A stretch of 64,000 nucleotides of DNA, taken from the NCBI RefSeq assembly GCF_019097595.1, contig NC_080731.1, positions 17,261,071 to 17,325,070 of the forward strand, in the 5' to 3' direction. The position numbers and the translations under genes are program-made. Positions 1 to 11,358 of the stretch are shown here, one piece after another. Below the pieces are notes generated by a model. It was not told the origin of the DNA. It saw nothing but the letters and a program-made list of their open reading frames with translations, and searched no databases. The DNA comes from Hemibagrus wyckioides (lineage: Eukaryota; Chordata; Actinopteri; Siluriformes; Bagridae). Each line of letters opens with the position of its first letter. Positions within the stretch are counted from its first letter, which is position 1.

Positions 1-120
1 GTGTGTGATGTGTTGGCACCCCGTTCCCCTGCCTGGTGCCCTAAGTCCCGGGTATAGACTCCATGCTCCCTGTGACCCTGTGTAGGATAAACACACCAAA
101 AAATGCATGGATGGATGGAT
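1..120 (+). repeat. 3' tail of a tRNA-headed SINE-like dispersed repeat
   Basis: The phrases ttggcaccccgttcccctgc, a CCGGG-like 'agtcccgggtatagac' stretch, 'gtgaccctgtgtaggataa' and a terminal run of ggatggatggatg match the tail of the repeat seen more completely at 11101-11350 and 28220-28507. The head lies before the window starts. The family name is not assigned; recognition is by internal comparison and memory of teleost sequence. Confidence 0.7.
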
Positions 121-1039
121 GATTATCATACCATGAATTTTACACATTCTCTGATCCTCAAGATTTATTTTTACATTATTAATACATTCTATCTGAGCAT
201 TATATAAAGAACGACATGAACCACACACTTTCTGTTATTTAGACATCCTCCATGCCGACTATACTATGCTAGATTTCGATGTTGGGCACTGATCGCTTAA
301 TCAGGAATGAACATAAGAGGCCTAAATCAGAGCGAACCCCGTTAACTCTGTCCCTCGTTCATGAAAGCAGGCGGGAGGGGGAGTAAATCTTAGACTTAAT
401 TAAAAGAAACTCGATTTACGGCTCTTATCTCCTGTAATCACGTTAACCAACAAGGGCTCGTGAAAGCTCATTAAGAGTATGGATTTTAATTAGTGGCCCT
501 TTTGAACCCAGATAAATCACTGATGCTCTACAAGTTGCCATTAAAACCTTTCATGGCTTGTGTTTATTCATTTTAAAGTACCACCGAAGGTGTAATTTAA
601 CCTATTAACTATAATCTATGTCGAGTAATAAATGATGTTTTTTTTATATAATTAACAAGCAAGAAATTACTAAATTGTTGAAACGGTTATCCTTGTTGAG
701 AATGCAGGAATGTATGAATATGCATGAATATGCAAATGAGAGAATGCTGCCAGGTCTTACTGCCATCCCAACTTCTCTCTTTCCTTTTTACTACACCACT
801 TACACATTCACAGATAATGTGTTCTGAACAAACAGAGGAAGTTTTATTTATTTATTCATTTATTCATTCATTCGTTAAATTTATCCTCCCGATCCCCAAG
901 CTTCCTCTGGCCTTGGTCGAAAATTAAGTTGTTAAAACATATTAACTCTCCATTCATAAAAAATGAACAATTACAAGAGCCTCGGTTTTGCAGTATTTCA
1001 TAATAAAACTTCACATTCAGGACACACCCATTTCTAGTT
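121..1039. other. Gene-free AT-rich stretch
   Basis: No ORF of interest, no splice-framed exon and no repeat that I recognise. It contains a perfect octamer ATGCAAAT (730-737) within a run of related words (gaatatgcatgaatatgcaa), and a short TTTATTCA run at 845-875. Confidence 0.5.
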
Positions 1040-1252
1040 TAAATACAAATACAGGTACATACAGGTATGCTTGGCTGGGGTGAGGTTTTTGTTAGCAGCC
1101 ATACAGTTTACGCACTCTTCGTATTAGTAATAATTTTTGGGTGGCTGCAACTGATTATTTGAATTTGCATTATTTCTTATAGGAAAACACAAATTTTTGC
1201 CTTAAGAACTCACCTCCAGAATGAATTAAATTAGTGTGCAGAGGTTCCACTG
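1040..1252 (-). mobile_element. MITE-like element, TA-flanked family, copy 1 (partial)
   Basis: Read on the minus strand from 1252, the sequence starts cagtggaacctctgcacac, then 'gagttcttaaggcaaaaatttg' and 'gcagccacccaaaaattattac'. The same blocks occur in the same order, opposite orientation, at 3582 onward. The TA at 1253-1254 is consistent with a mariner/Tc1-type target duplication. The distal end is not visible, so the left boundary is approximate. Non-autonomous; no transposase seen. Confidence 0.6.
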
Positions 1253-3581
1253 TATATTAAACTGGTGGGACAAAGCAAATGGAAACATACATAAACAAAC
1301 AGCTAGCTACTCGACAAATACCACACGTTTATGAGTAAATGCAGTTTGGACTTCAGATCTATTTTTATTTGATACATGATTAACTCTGCCTATCTGTGGT
1401 TCTTTGTGCGACTTGAAGTAGATCTTTAAATCCAGCCCTCTCAACAAACAGCCACACTTCACATCAAGCCCTGACTCACGGATGAAAAATGGAGGCGGCT
1501 AACCGCATTAGCTGAGGAAAAACAAACAGACACACACATGCATCACATTATGGATTTTTATAAAATCAGAGTTTGATAAACAGCATCGCTAACCAAAGCG
1601 AATGAGCGCTCATAAAGTGATTGTCTTAACATGTATTGACCGCTGGATGCCCATCATATCCAAACCCGTCCAGGAAAAACTCATAAATCTGTGTTAAGTG
1701 AATCTGATCAGTGACAGAGGCTCATGAATATCTGTGATCATGTTCGAAGGGTAAGTTGGGGGTAGGGAAGAGGGGTGGTGTATTGTGGTGTGTCTCAAAT
1801 CACTGAGGATTTAGCCATTTCATATGGGGCTCAAAATAGAGGTGATGGAAAGCAAAACAAGATGCAGTTGAGAGTTTATTGGGTGTTATCTTGCTTATAC
1901 CTCCATTCTGTTGAGGAAAAAATCCACATATAGGTCACAAGGTGATGTACAATGCCTGACATTGAGTTATACACTACTCTGCTGCAACATAGGTTGTTCT
2001 TTATGCTCAACCCACTGCTGTACTTAGCTACATGCAACCTCATGTGATGCACCATAGACTTTTTCTAGAAGGAATACACCGATACAGTTTGTATTACCAT
2101 TTTAAATGTCATAGCATATTAAAATACTCTAACAGCTAACATTCTAAACAGCTAACACTTGCTATCTGTACATGTCCTGCCTCCATTTAACAATGACATA
2201 TCAACCACTCTGCCAAGGTTCATAACTTTGTTATAACACAATGCACAATGCCCCGCCCACTATTGTATCTGCTACTGTACATATATGTAGCTGCAGTACA
2301 AGATGCTCCACCCACTTTCCAGTCCCACTGTTCACTACTAATACAAATATATAGCTCTTCTATGCATACCAAACATGCCATGATCCACTCAAAATCATAT
2401 ACTAGCTGTAGTATTGCCGTACTGTTTTAATCGCAAAAACATCGTAGGCCAGTTGCTAGGGAACTTAAAGCTTAACACTGCACTGCTTTTTGAACACCCT
2501 CCTGTGATCCTGATCAATTCATTAGCAAAACAGCGCAGCTTCCTTAATTATGATCTGAATTCCGATTAGCAAAACATCTGTTTTCCGTTTGATTTTACAC
2601 TAACAAGAGCAGCTCCCTTGACTCTGATTCCTCCGTGAGCGACATTAATTAGCGATGACAGATACAGTTGAACTAATTACACTGACAGGCCTCTTGTGAA
2701 TTGGGATGGCATCATAAGAAGTGTGTGAACGTGGGCTTTTTCAGCCATGATGGATTAAGCAGAAACAAAAGTAATAAGTACTTAGCACTCAGGTTTTAAT
2801 CATGATAAGAAAAAAAGAGTAGAGGAAGTGTACGTATGTAATACAGCTCTGTATTTCCTCTTTCTCAAATATAACCAAGATCTCTTTTTTTTTTTTTTAC
2901 CATGACTTCAAAAGGGGAAAAAAAGAAAGAAAATAAACGTTGTGAAGCGTGGCATTGTGTTTGCACATCTGTGTGTCACGGGTCTTGGGGAGTGAATGCC
3001 TTCCTAGATTTACAGGATTGATTCTTATGGGCAGGAAAAGGCACTTCGTTTTTTATGAGGGTCTCCTAATGAAACTACAACATCCCTCTATCTGTTATGA
3101 GAACCGAGGCCTGGGGAAGAAATAAGTCACTTTGAGGATTGCTTAAATTCACTGTGTGACATCGTGTAAGGATGAAGCGTTTAAAAGCTCTGTGGCCCAG
3201 ATTTTTGGGGGATTTGATATTATTTCATATAGACAGAACCGAAAATAAATAAAAGTGATTATACAACTAGGAAATAAATACTCTTTCAGAGTGTGTTTGG
3301 ATTTTATTGTAGTCTGAAGCACAAGCAGGCAGCAAGAATCCTAGGTAATTGTAATAAAAAAAAAAACACTAAAACATGCAAGGGTCCAAGCCAGGATGAG
3401 CTAGTAACATGGAAAAAGTGAACAACATTTTTAAGACTTTGCAAGGCGACTTAAACAGTCAAAAGCAGAACTCAGAACAGGTGCATACATTCAGTAACAG
3501 AACAAATGACTGGAGCAAAACACAAGGACAATAACATCAAGTTTCAGTGTATTCAATTCTTTTAGTCTAATATTCAAAATA
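1253..3581. other. Gene-free intergenic stretch
   Basis: No gene is supported. The region 2560-2780 is rich in homeodomain-like words (gacattaattagcgatgac, gaactaattacactgacag) and could be a conserved regulatory element. 2880-2940 has a poly-T tract followed by purine-rich sequence. 3300-3540 is purine/A-rich, with wording that resembles an old dispersed repeat but too eroded to classify. Confidence 0.4.
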
Positions 3582-4335
<754 letters not shown>

Positions 4336-4337
4336 TA

Positions 4338-4959
4338 TATGAATCTAATGGACAGTAAGCTGTTGTGTTACAGCATTAATATGTTTGTATGTCAAATTCA
4401 AACCATTAAAATGACTGCTATTACTGTTATTAGGACAATTTATGATTTAGGCTTTCTTGATCTGATAAATAAATTATTATGTAAATTTGTCATCTGAACA
4501 AACAACAAATCATCATGTGGTTTACTTCTGCATGTATAGTAAGATTTATGAGCTAATGTTTAATAAATTACTCTTAGTGATGGATTGTGCTCTGTTAAAT
4601 ATTTAAGTTGAAATAATGAGATATTCTGGCTTAGAAATTCTTCTCCTGGCTTTGAAGTTACTCATCGCCACGATTAATATTACATTAAGCTTTCTATAGA
4701 GAGAATAACAGCACAGAGCTTCTTCCTGTAATGTCTCATAAAGTCAGAGACAGGTGTCTTAAACTACTGTACTGAAATCTTTGCAGTGCAAAAGATCTTT
4801 AATGTGTTGCACCCAGTTCTCTGTTGAAGCCCTTGTTGATGGCTCCAATCTAGCTTTAGGCTTAAACATGTTTGGCTTCAATACTCGCTGGTTACATAAT
4901 TTCCAGAAAGCTAAACATTGTTTTTCCCTTAGTGTTTTTTAATGATCTTACACATCACT
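4338..4959. other. Gene-free AT-rich stretch
   Basis: No gene, RNA or recognisable repeat. AT-rich with scattered TTAAT/ATTAAT words. Confidence 0.5.
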
Positions 4960-5238
4960 CTAAAATCTCTCATGGGTTGAGATCTGGTGATTATCTATAG
5001 CATAATCTTCACCAAACCATTCAGTGAGCCTTGGGAGGGAGGCGGAGTCATCCTGGAATAAACCATGCCCACCAGAGTAAGAAATGTTCATGTCATAGAA
5101 TAAAGGTTCCCAGTTGGAAGCGGAAAAATAACATTTGACAGAGGAAAAACTTTCATCCTTACTGAAAGTCTTTATATATTTATTTGGCCACTCTTTGCCG
5201 CTTCTTGCACTTTTTTTTGCACCAGCATCTCCTGGCAT
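4960..5238 (-). pseudogene. Tc1-like transposase relic (catalytic domain fragment)
   Basis: The minus-strand open frame (92 codons) contains GLFQDDSASLPR followed by LTEWFGEDYAIDNHQIST. This resembles the stretch around the second catalytic aspartate of Tc1-family DDE transposases (typical form GLFQDDNAPIHR...TEWFD...). The downstream WPSQSPDLNP block of active members is not seen and the flanking frame does not match, so this is a non-functional internal fragment of a roughly 340-residue protein. The initiating Met is incidental. No terminal inverted repeats were found. A second small fragment of the same region is at 48448-48525. Confidence 0.65.
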
Positions 5239-5274
5239 TCCCTGATACCCACAACGTTTTTCTCTGAAGTACTG

Positions 5275-5425
5275 TGGTACATTTACATTTATTCATTTAG
5301 CAGCACTTTGATCCTCAGCAAATTGCAAGCGAATCCGAATCCAATCCGAGCTCCACGCTGACCTCCAGCAGCAGCTCTCTGCTAACAACCTTCTGGTCAC
5401 TTGCGGAGAACTTTAACCCTCTGCT
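5275..5425 (-). repeat. Degraded SINE-like fragment
   Basis: The start (acatttacatttattcattt agcag...) looks like the antisense of the fish SINE tail 'ctgccaaatgc...aatgtaaatgt'. The far end (gctctctgctaacaaccttctggtcac) looks like antisense of the tRNA-like head 'gaccagaaggttg'. The middle is not alignable by eye. Confidence 0.4.
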
Positions 5426-7040
5426 GCATGCTGTGGTCATGTAGCCAAATAGTAATGTGAATATTTTTAGAGTTTAAAGCAAATCTGTTCTCTGATTATG
5501 TTGAAAAATTGAAACACACAATTTATTTTTCATCTTTGAACCTATAGTGCCAGCAAATATCTTCTCAAAATTGATTTAAAGTTTATTATTAGGAGTTATC
5601 AAACATTGAGAATATCACAATGTTCTGGCTTATATGCTGACCTGTGTTAAGTGAAAAACCTTTCATTTTTGCTCTTGCTGAACGAATTAAATTCATTCAT
5701 GAATGGGATTTTCTGTGTTTAGGCTTATCAGGTCAGCGGCGTGGTCAGAGGAAGAGAAATAAATTTAGTTGTACATTAAATAACCCTGGTTAATTCCACA
5801 AGTGCTGACATACTGCTACAGTTTTCTTTTGTCACTCACTCACACACCTTCATGCACACACACACATTCTTTCACACATTTTTTTCATTTTGTTCTGCTT
5901 ATGCACTATAAAAAAGCAGAGGCTGTAAAACTGTCAAGATAAAAAAAAGTGCTCTTAGTTTATCACAGCTAAAAAGCTTTAAACAAGCTGAATAAATGGC
6001 ATTGGAGTTTATTTAGAAAAGTTTAAATGTGGAGAGAAGAAAAAAACCCTCAAGGAAATTTCGCTGATTTAACTTGGTAGGTGCATATATGAAATGTAGT
6101 CATTCAAACAGGACATAAGAAGTGTAGGAAGCTTTTTTCTTTAGTTCTACACTAGACCTACACTTGTTAGCTCCTTTGAGTGTGTAGCGAACAAGTAGGA
6201 GATGCTTTGGTGACTTGCTTCAAAAGATATGAAGTGTAGGAAAAACCCAAAGGCTATAAACTCCAAAAGTATTGGAATGGTCATGTTCAAAGTTGTTTAA
6301 ATGCAAGAAATAATGAAAGCTCTAATCTCTGGTCTCATATTTATTTTCTAATTTAAAAGCCAAACATCTTCAGTGTACAACAAAAGCAATAGAACCAGCC
6401 TTGCCGTTCCGAAACTTTCTGAGTTTTATAAGTTCTTGAGTACAACACCCATGTGTCCTACTATCCCGCTCCTCATATGGCCTTAAATGTCTTTGGACGA
6501 TGCAGCAGACATCTAAATAATTAAACTAACGTATATTTAGTTCTTTTATTTTCACAATCGTGTAAAACGTCAAATCTGCTGACCGATTCGTTTTTCATGG
6601 ACACGTTTTAAAGTGCAATAAAAACGCAAGAACGTTTCTGCATTTGCTCCCGCATTTTATCATCCCTAATAAAAAATTGTGAGGCTTTAAAAGTTTCCGT
6701 CTGGAAGCAGAACACGTCACTAGCCAAACATTTCTGACATTGAGTACAAAATGACCCCATCATCATCGATAAAGTGGAAATAATTTCTAAATTTCAGCAT
6801 CAACAAAAAGGAAATATTCCTAAGAATTATGAGTTTGAGTAAATATCAATGGCAATACTTTGGCACGTATTGTAGCACAGACCAAATTTACTCCAAAATT
6901 ATTGGCAACAACCATGTTTATTGAGTAATATTTTGAGCTTAAACATATGTGAATGTTTAGTTTTATTGTAAAATTTACCTCTTTTAGAACGCAGTGCCAA
7001 TTTGCTCTGCAAAATGCCAGTTTTATCCTTCTCTATATGC
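5426..7040. other. Gene-free stretch with a possible old transposon at about 6255-6860
   Basis: No gene. 'aactccaaaagtattgga' at 6260-6277 and, in antisense, 'gccaaagtattgccattg' near 6848-6865 could be eroded terminal inverted repeats of a DNA transposon. 6820-6925 also carries 'actccaaaattattggcaac'. 6119-6130 and 6229-6240 share a gaagtgtaggaa word. The rest is AT-rich with nothing recognisable. Confidence 0.3.
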
Positions 7041-7505
7041 CTATTTACCAGTGGTGGGCCGTCAGGGCCAGCAACGCCTTCTCTGCTGGCCTAAACAGCA
7101 GTGATCTGAATCACTGACTTGCATTTTAATATATTTAATATATTTTTCCATGAATGTGTATTAAATTATTCCCAATAGTCTATTCTCTACATTTCATAGC
7201 TTTTCTCTTGGTTGCGCTGCTTCCAGTAGTATATTTATGATAAGAGTATTTATCCAATCATATTTCAGCCAGTGGCTGACATCATGTGTTCCCAGAGTGA
7301 AAGAAATCTGCCTTAAGGCCTTCAGAATCAATAGTGCAGGTGCCCGGAGCTTAAAATAAGTGGCAATGAAATTGTTACATTAACCAATCAGATTTCGAGT
7401 TGGTGTCACTGGGGCCTTCTAGCAGGCATACGATTATGTAATTGAAGTAGTTAGAGGCAGCGACCCGCACAAACTATATAATATATATATATATATATAT
7501 ATTAT

Positions 7506-7569
7506 ACATATGCAGCAAACTGCAATCTCCGGAGGACGCAGCATCCGAAATGAGAATATAGAGTATATA

Positions 7570-7649
<80 letters not shown>

Positions 7650-7713
7650 TATATACTCTATATTCTCATTTCGGATGCTGCGTCCTCCGGAGATTGCAGT
7701 TTGCTGCATATGT
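7506..7713. repeat. Perfect 208-bp palindrome with AT-rich centre
   Basis: Bases 7506-7575 are the exact reverse complement of 7644-7713, and the bases between are strict AT alternation, so each arm is 104 bp with no mismatch that I can find. Because of this symmetry both strands carry the same open frame starting MQQTAISGGRSIRNENIEYI; this is not evidence of a protein. The layout resembles palindromic AT-rich repeats, which form cruciforms and are unstable. Confidence 0.95.
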
Positions 7714-7847
7714 CATCAAGAATGTCTTTTTTGAGAAAAGTAACCATAATAAAAGTGACTATTCCTTGTGAGGTGTGAAATACTGTAGACTAATTTCTTT
7801 TTTACTTTGTTATTTAATGGTTGATTAGTCTCTATTGCCGTGGCGTC

Positions 7848-8291
7848 CAGGGGCGATTCTAGAATTTTCATTTAAGGGGGGCTCAGCCTCCAATGAGGGT
7901 ATAATAGTAAAAAATAAATAAATAAATAAATAAATAAATAAAATAAAATAAAATAAAGGTTTGACTAACAGGGTAGGAGGTAAACAGCATTCCACTGTAT
8001 TGCATAGATGTGTATAACATTTGAGTACTGAACAAGCCAAATACGAGTCTTCCTGATCAGACACACACACACACACACTTGTCCTCTGATCCTCGCTCTG
8101 TGTGATTGAAGAACGCACTGAAAGACAGGAAGGAGCCAAAGTCTGCCACAGTTTTCATATGAAATTTAAAGGGGACTGAGGCAACCACAAATTTGTGTAC
8201 AGCTTATGGAGAATCGCAGAATATTAGGAGGGCTGAGTAGAAATGTTAGGGGGGCTAAAGCCCTCCTAAAAATGGCCTAGCGACACCCATG
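7848..8291 (+). mobile_element. Nested hAT-type non-autonomous element (444 bp)
   Basis: It starts caggggcgattctagaattt. The other end read on the minus strand is catgggtgtcgctaggccat, an imperfect terminal inverted repeat. It is flanked by gtggcgtc (7840-7847) and gtggcgtt (8292-8299), an 8-bp duplication with one mismatch. Internally it has an aggggggct/agcccccct pair near both ends, a (TAAA)n tract at about 7912-7957 and a short CA tract. It lies wholly inside the 7049-8378 element, so it arrived later. Confidence 0.75.
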
Positions 8292-8386
8292 GTGGCGTTA
8301 TAATGATGGTATAGAGGTGGATTAATTCAGGAAGGACACCAGTGAAGGCCTAGGTCTGAAATGCATGGCCTGCCACTGCTTTTTAC

Positions 8387-9918
8387 CATGTGTAAACTCT
8401 GCAAACAGCAAAAACATTTCCATTAGTATCACATATTATAATTTTAAAGTAAATGATAAAAATATTCTTGAAGAATTATGAGACTGATTCTCATTCGCAT
8501 TCACACTTAGTTGACTCAATTTGAGAAAATTAGTGAGTCGCTTGTAATTTGTCGATGCTGAAATGAATTATCTAATTTTAAGCAATTTGGGATGTCAGCA
8601 AATGTGTATTTGTCCCTGCTTTTGTTTCCATAGTTGGTCATGAAAATGACTGTTGTGTGTGTTTATGCACTTCAGCTACCAGACTTGTTCTATTGAAGGT
8701 TAGCTAGTTGAATATAAATCCAGCTAGCTACAGTAGTTAGCTGAGATGAAGTAAGGAAGATATCTGTATTTTGTTGTTGTTGCTGTTGATGTTTGTTTCA
8801 CTTCTCTAGCTCTAAGTAAAGTACTTTTTTCTCCTTGTTGTCAACAAGGATTATAAAAAAACATGACCTGTTTTTACTCACCTAGCACAGTGTGTATATT
8901 TTTCTCTTGCTTGGCTAACATGCAGCCCTAGATGTATGCAGTTTTGCTAGTAAGGAGCATCTCATGCTGAGTTTCATGTGTAAGATTCACAAGCAAAGTG
9001 TAAATGAAGTGCTTCTCACATGCAACAGTTTCTCTGCATGCTTAATTCACTGCTTGCGCTTGCTAATACTGCTCTGCGTGGTCAGGTCAACCGTCCTAAT
9101 GCTCTCTGATAACGCCACCAGTTAAACGCCTTCTGATGATGAAATATCTTCATCAGGTTAGTTGTATTGCAAGAAGAAGCTGCTGTATTTCCCAGTTTGA
9201 TAATTTCACAGAGCACAGTTTGCAGTCTGCTTTGCTTTGATTGCCCTCATTAATCATGAAGCACATGTCATTTGGTGTCATCTGTTCATTAGTGTGAGAA
9301 CGTACACTGGGCTTATGTCACATAATCATGTTGCTATCAGAGATGTTTATTTCATGAACTTGAGAGTGGTTTCAGAGCAATACCAGTATTGATGCAGCCC
9401 TTCCCAATGCAATTGAGCCCTAAAAGCCTTTGGCTTTAAATAAGCCACTTAAAGCCTTGTTTGTGTTATCAAGTCAAAGAATTAGGCCAAGAATCACTTC
9501 ATGGAAAACCAAAAATGCTCATTCTGATCTCAACCTGACAGAACAGTGCTAGCAATCAAATCTTAAAAGGAGTGGAAACATCACACAGCGATGAATAAAA
9601 AAAATCGAATCCCAATGAGCATGCGCTTCCTCCATCTCCGGCCGCTCCATTAACTTTCATGATGGTCGAGTCCATCATACGGTGCCTTCTTCAGCCGTCG
9701 CCGTTTAATTTATGAGCTGGAGTGTACCGCTGACATAACCCGAAGCCACTCTTCCTCAGTTGCACTCATTGAAACAGGCCTGAGCATCGTAATATTGATA
9801 CAATACTGATGTGTAACATAAAACGGAAAGGGTAGCCCACGGGTGGGAATGCGGCACTTTTTTTTTTTTCGAGATCGTATAAGCAGCTATGAAAATAGTG
9901 ATGGAGGACTAAACAAAG
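8387..9918. other. Gene-free stretch, nothing recognised
   Basis: No exon-like frame, RNA gene or repeat supported. Moderate AT content, scattered stops in all frames. Confidence 0.45.
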
Positions 9919-9976
9919 TCAAGTCAAGTTTTATCGTCGTTCCATCCATCATCACTCGTATAAAGATACAGCAGTG
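9919..9976 (+). repeat. Short dispersed-repeat fragment
   Basis: The sequence gtcaagtcaagttttatcgt followed by a ccatccatcatcactcg... ataaagatacagcag stretch looks like a fragment of a fish repeat that usually reads 'caagtcaagtttattgtcat'. Recognition is from memory only. Confidence 0.35.
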
Positions 9977-10668
9977 GCTCTGAACACACCATATCACATG
10001 TAAAGATGGGGAGGTTTTTCAATTACAGGTCCTGATATAGAGATGAGCAGAGAAGCAGAGTGAAGTGTCTTTTATTTTTTTTTATTTAGAGGTCACATGA
10101 TAGGCAAACGTGATAATCTAAAGCCAGCGTTTGGCTGAAACGCAATTATTCAGAACATAAAATTAAAATATCTGTATTCAATCTATGATGCGTTTTTTTT
10201 TTTAAAGCAGTATTCAGAAGGCTGTTATTTTTTAAATGTTTTAGGAGCATCTTGTTCAAAGTCTCAAGTACAGAGCTCCCTCTGTGTCATGGTGGATATG
10301 CTGTATGGCCATGAATTAGTATACTGAGGCCACAAGGCAATAATTTGGGGCCATGAGATACAAAGTCAAATCCATGAATTGTGTAACTTGTGTATATAAA
10401 TTATGATGTTTTGAAATACCATGCTTAATCCATCACCTCTGGGTAATTTTGGCAAGAACAGGTGAAAAAGTCATTTAATTTTAAGGATTCATGACTCCAG
10501 TATGTGTTATTCCAAGATCGAAGAGTTATCCTTCAACTTAATAGTTTTGTGCCGTAATCTACAATGATCAAACTTTACTGCCTGACTCATTTTAAAGTAC
10601 AATTATAGTCATGAGTTGAGTATTTTGTGGCCACCATCTAAATCCTGAGAAACCTTAATACAAGAAAC

Positions 10669-10822
10669 CAGTGGTGGGCCATGCATTTCACACCTAGGCC
10701 TTCACTGGCCTTCACCAAATCAATTTCTTCTCCTCTGTCGGCCATTGTGAGTTAAAATATATATATATTTTATTTTGTTTGTGCGGTTTGCTGCCTTTGA
10801 GTACTCCAATTATACAATCAAA
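10669..10822 (-). mobile_element. Truncated hAT-type element, same family as 7049-8378
   Basis: Bases 10669-10708 match the minus strand of 8339-8378 (about 37 of 40 positions). Further in, 'tttgtgcggtttgctgcct' and 'actccaattatacaatc' match the minus strand of the 7433-7475 region. It is therefore inverted relative to the first copy. It lacks the 208-bp palindrome; a short TATA tract is present instead. The far terminus is missing. Confidence 0.6.
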
Positions 10823-11100
10823 GGATGGGAAATTGCTGTATATTGCCTACAGTCTAATATACCATTACACTTTTAAAAAAATCAATTAACTAGGAAACGA
10901 GTAGTTTGATACTAGGACAATGGAACTAGACATACAAGGTCTAGACTTGATCAATAATCGAGAGACTAGGAAATGAGAACTCATCAGTATGGAACTAGGA
11001 AACATGAGGTGTGGAGCTAGATGCTAGGACCTAGGATACCATTGGAATCCAACAAGAGTAAAAAAAAAAAAGGAAGTAAGGCCTCCTAATATACAGTAGG

Positions 11101-11358
11101 GCATGATGGCTTAGTGATTGGCACATTTGAATTGCACTTCTAGGGTTGGAGGTTCAAATCTTGCTCTTTTTTACTCTTGTTTTCTTCCCCCAGTCCAAAG
11201 ACATTTGCTATAGGCTGATCAGCATCATTTTCCACTGTGTGTGATTGTGAATGTGTATGATGGTTTGGCAGTCCCCTGCCTTGTGTCCCCAGTCCCCTGG
11301 GTTCGATTCCAGGATCCTTGCAATCCTCTGTAGGATAAGTGGTACAGATAATGGATGG
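11101..11358 (+). repeat. tRNA-headed SINE-like repeat, near full length
   Basis: The head has box-A-like tggcttagtgattgg and box-B-like aggttcaaatctt, the internal promoter elements of RNA polymerase III. The body includes 'cccccagtccaaagacattt', 'aggctgatcagcatc', a TG-rich stretch and 'agtcccctgggttcgattcc'. The tail is 'aggataagtggtacagataatggatgga'. The same body occurs at 28220-28507, and the tail at 1-120. Confidence 0.7.

Larger units (their letters stand above)
7049..8378 (+). mobile_element. hAT-type non-autonomous transposon (1330 bp) with nested insertions
   Basis: The left end is cagtggtgggccgtcaggg. The right end, on the minus strand, is cagtggcaggccatgcattt; the first 12 bases match with two differences. 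Immediately outside are ctatttac (7041-7048) and ctttttac (8379-8386), an 8-bp target-site duplication with one mismatch. That length is characteristic of the hAT superfamily. The 40-bp right terminus recurs at 10669-10708. No transposase is encoded. The element contains a 208-bp palindrome and a second nested hAT-type element, so its original length was near 0.7-0.9 kb. Confidence 0.75.

Noticed and set aside
7434..7734. Two opposite-strand frames with identical peptides
   Set aside because: A necessary result of the palindrome, not a conserved protein.
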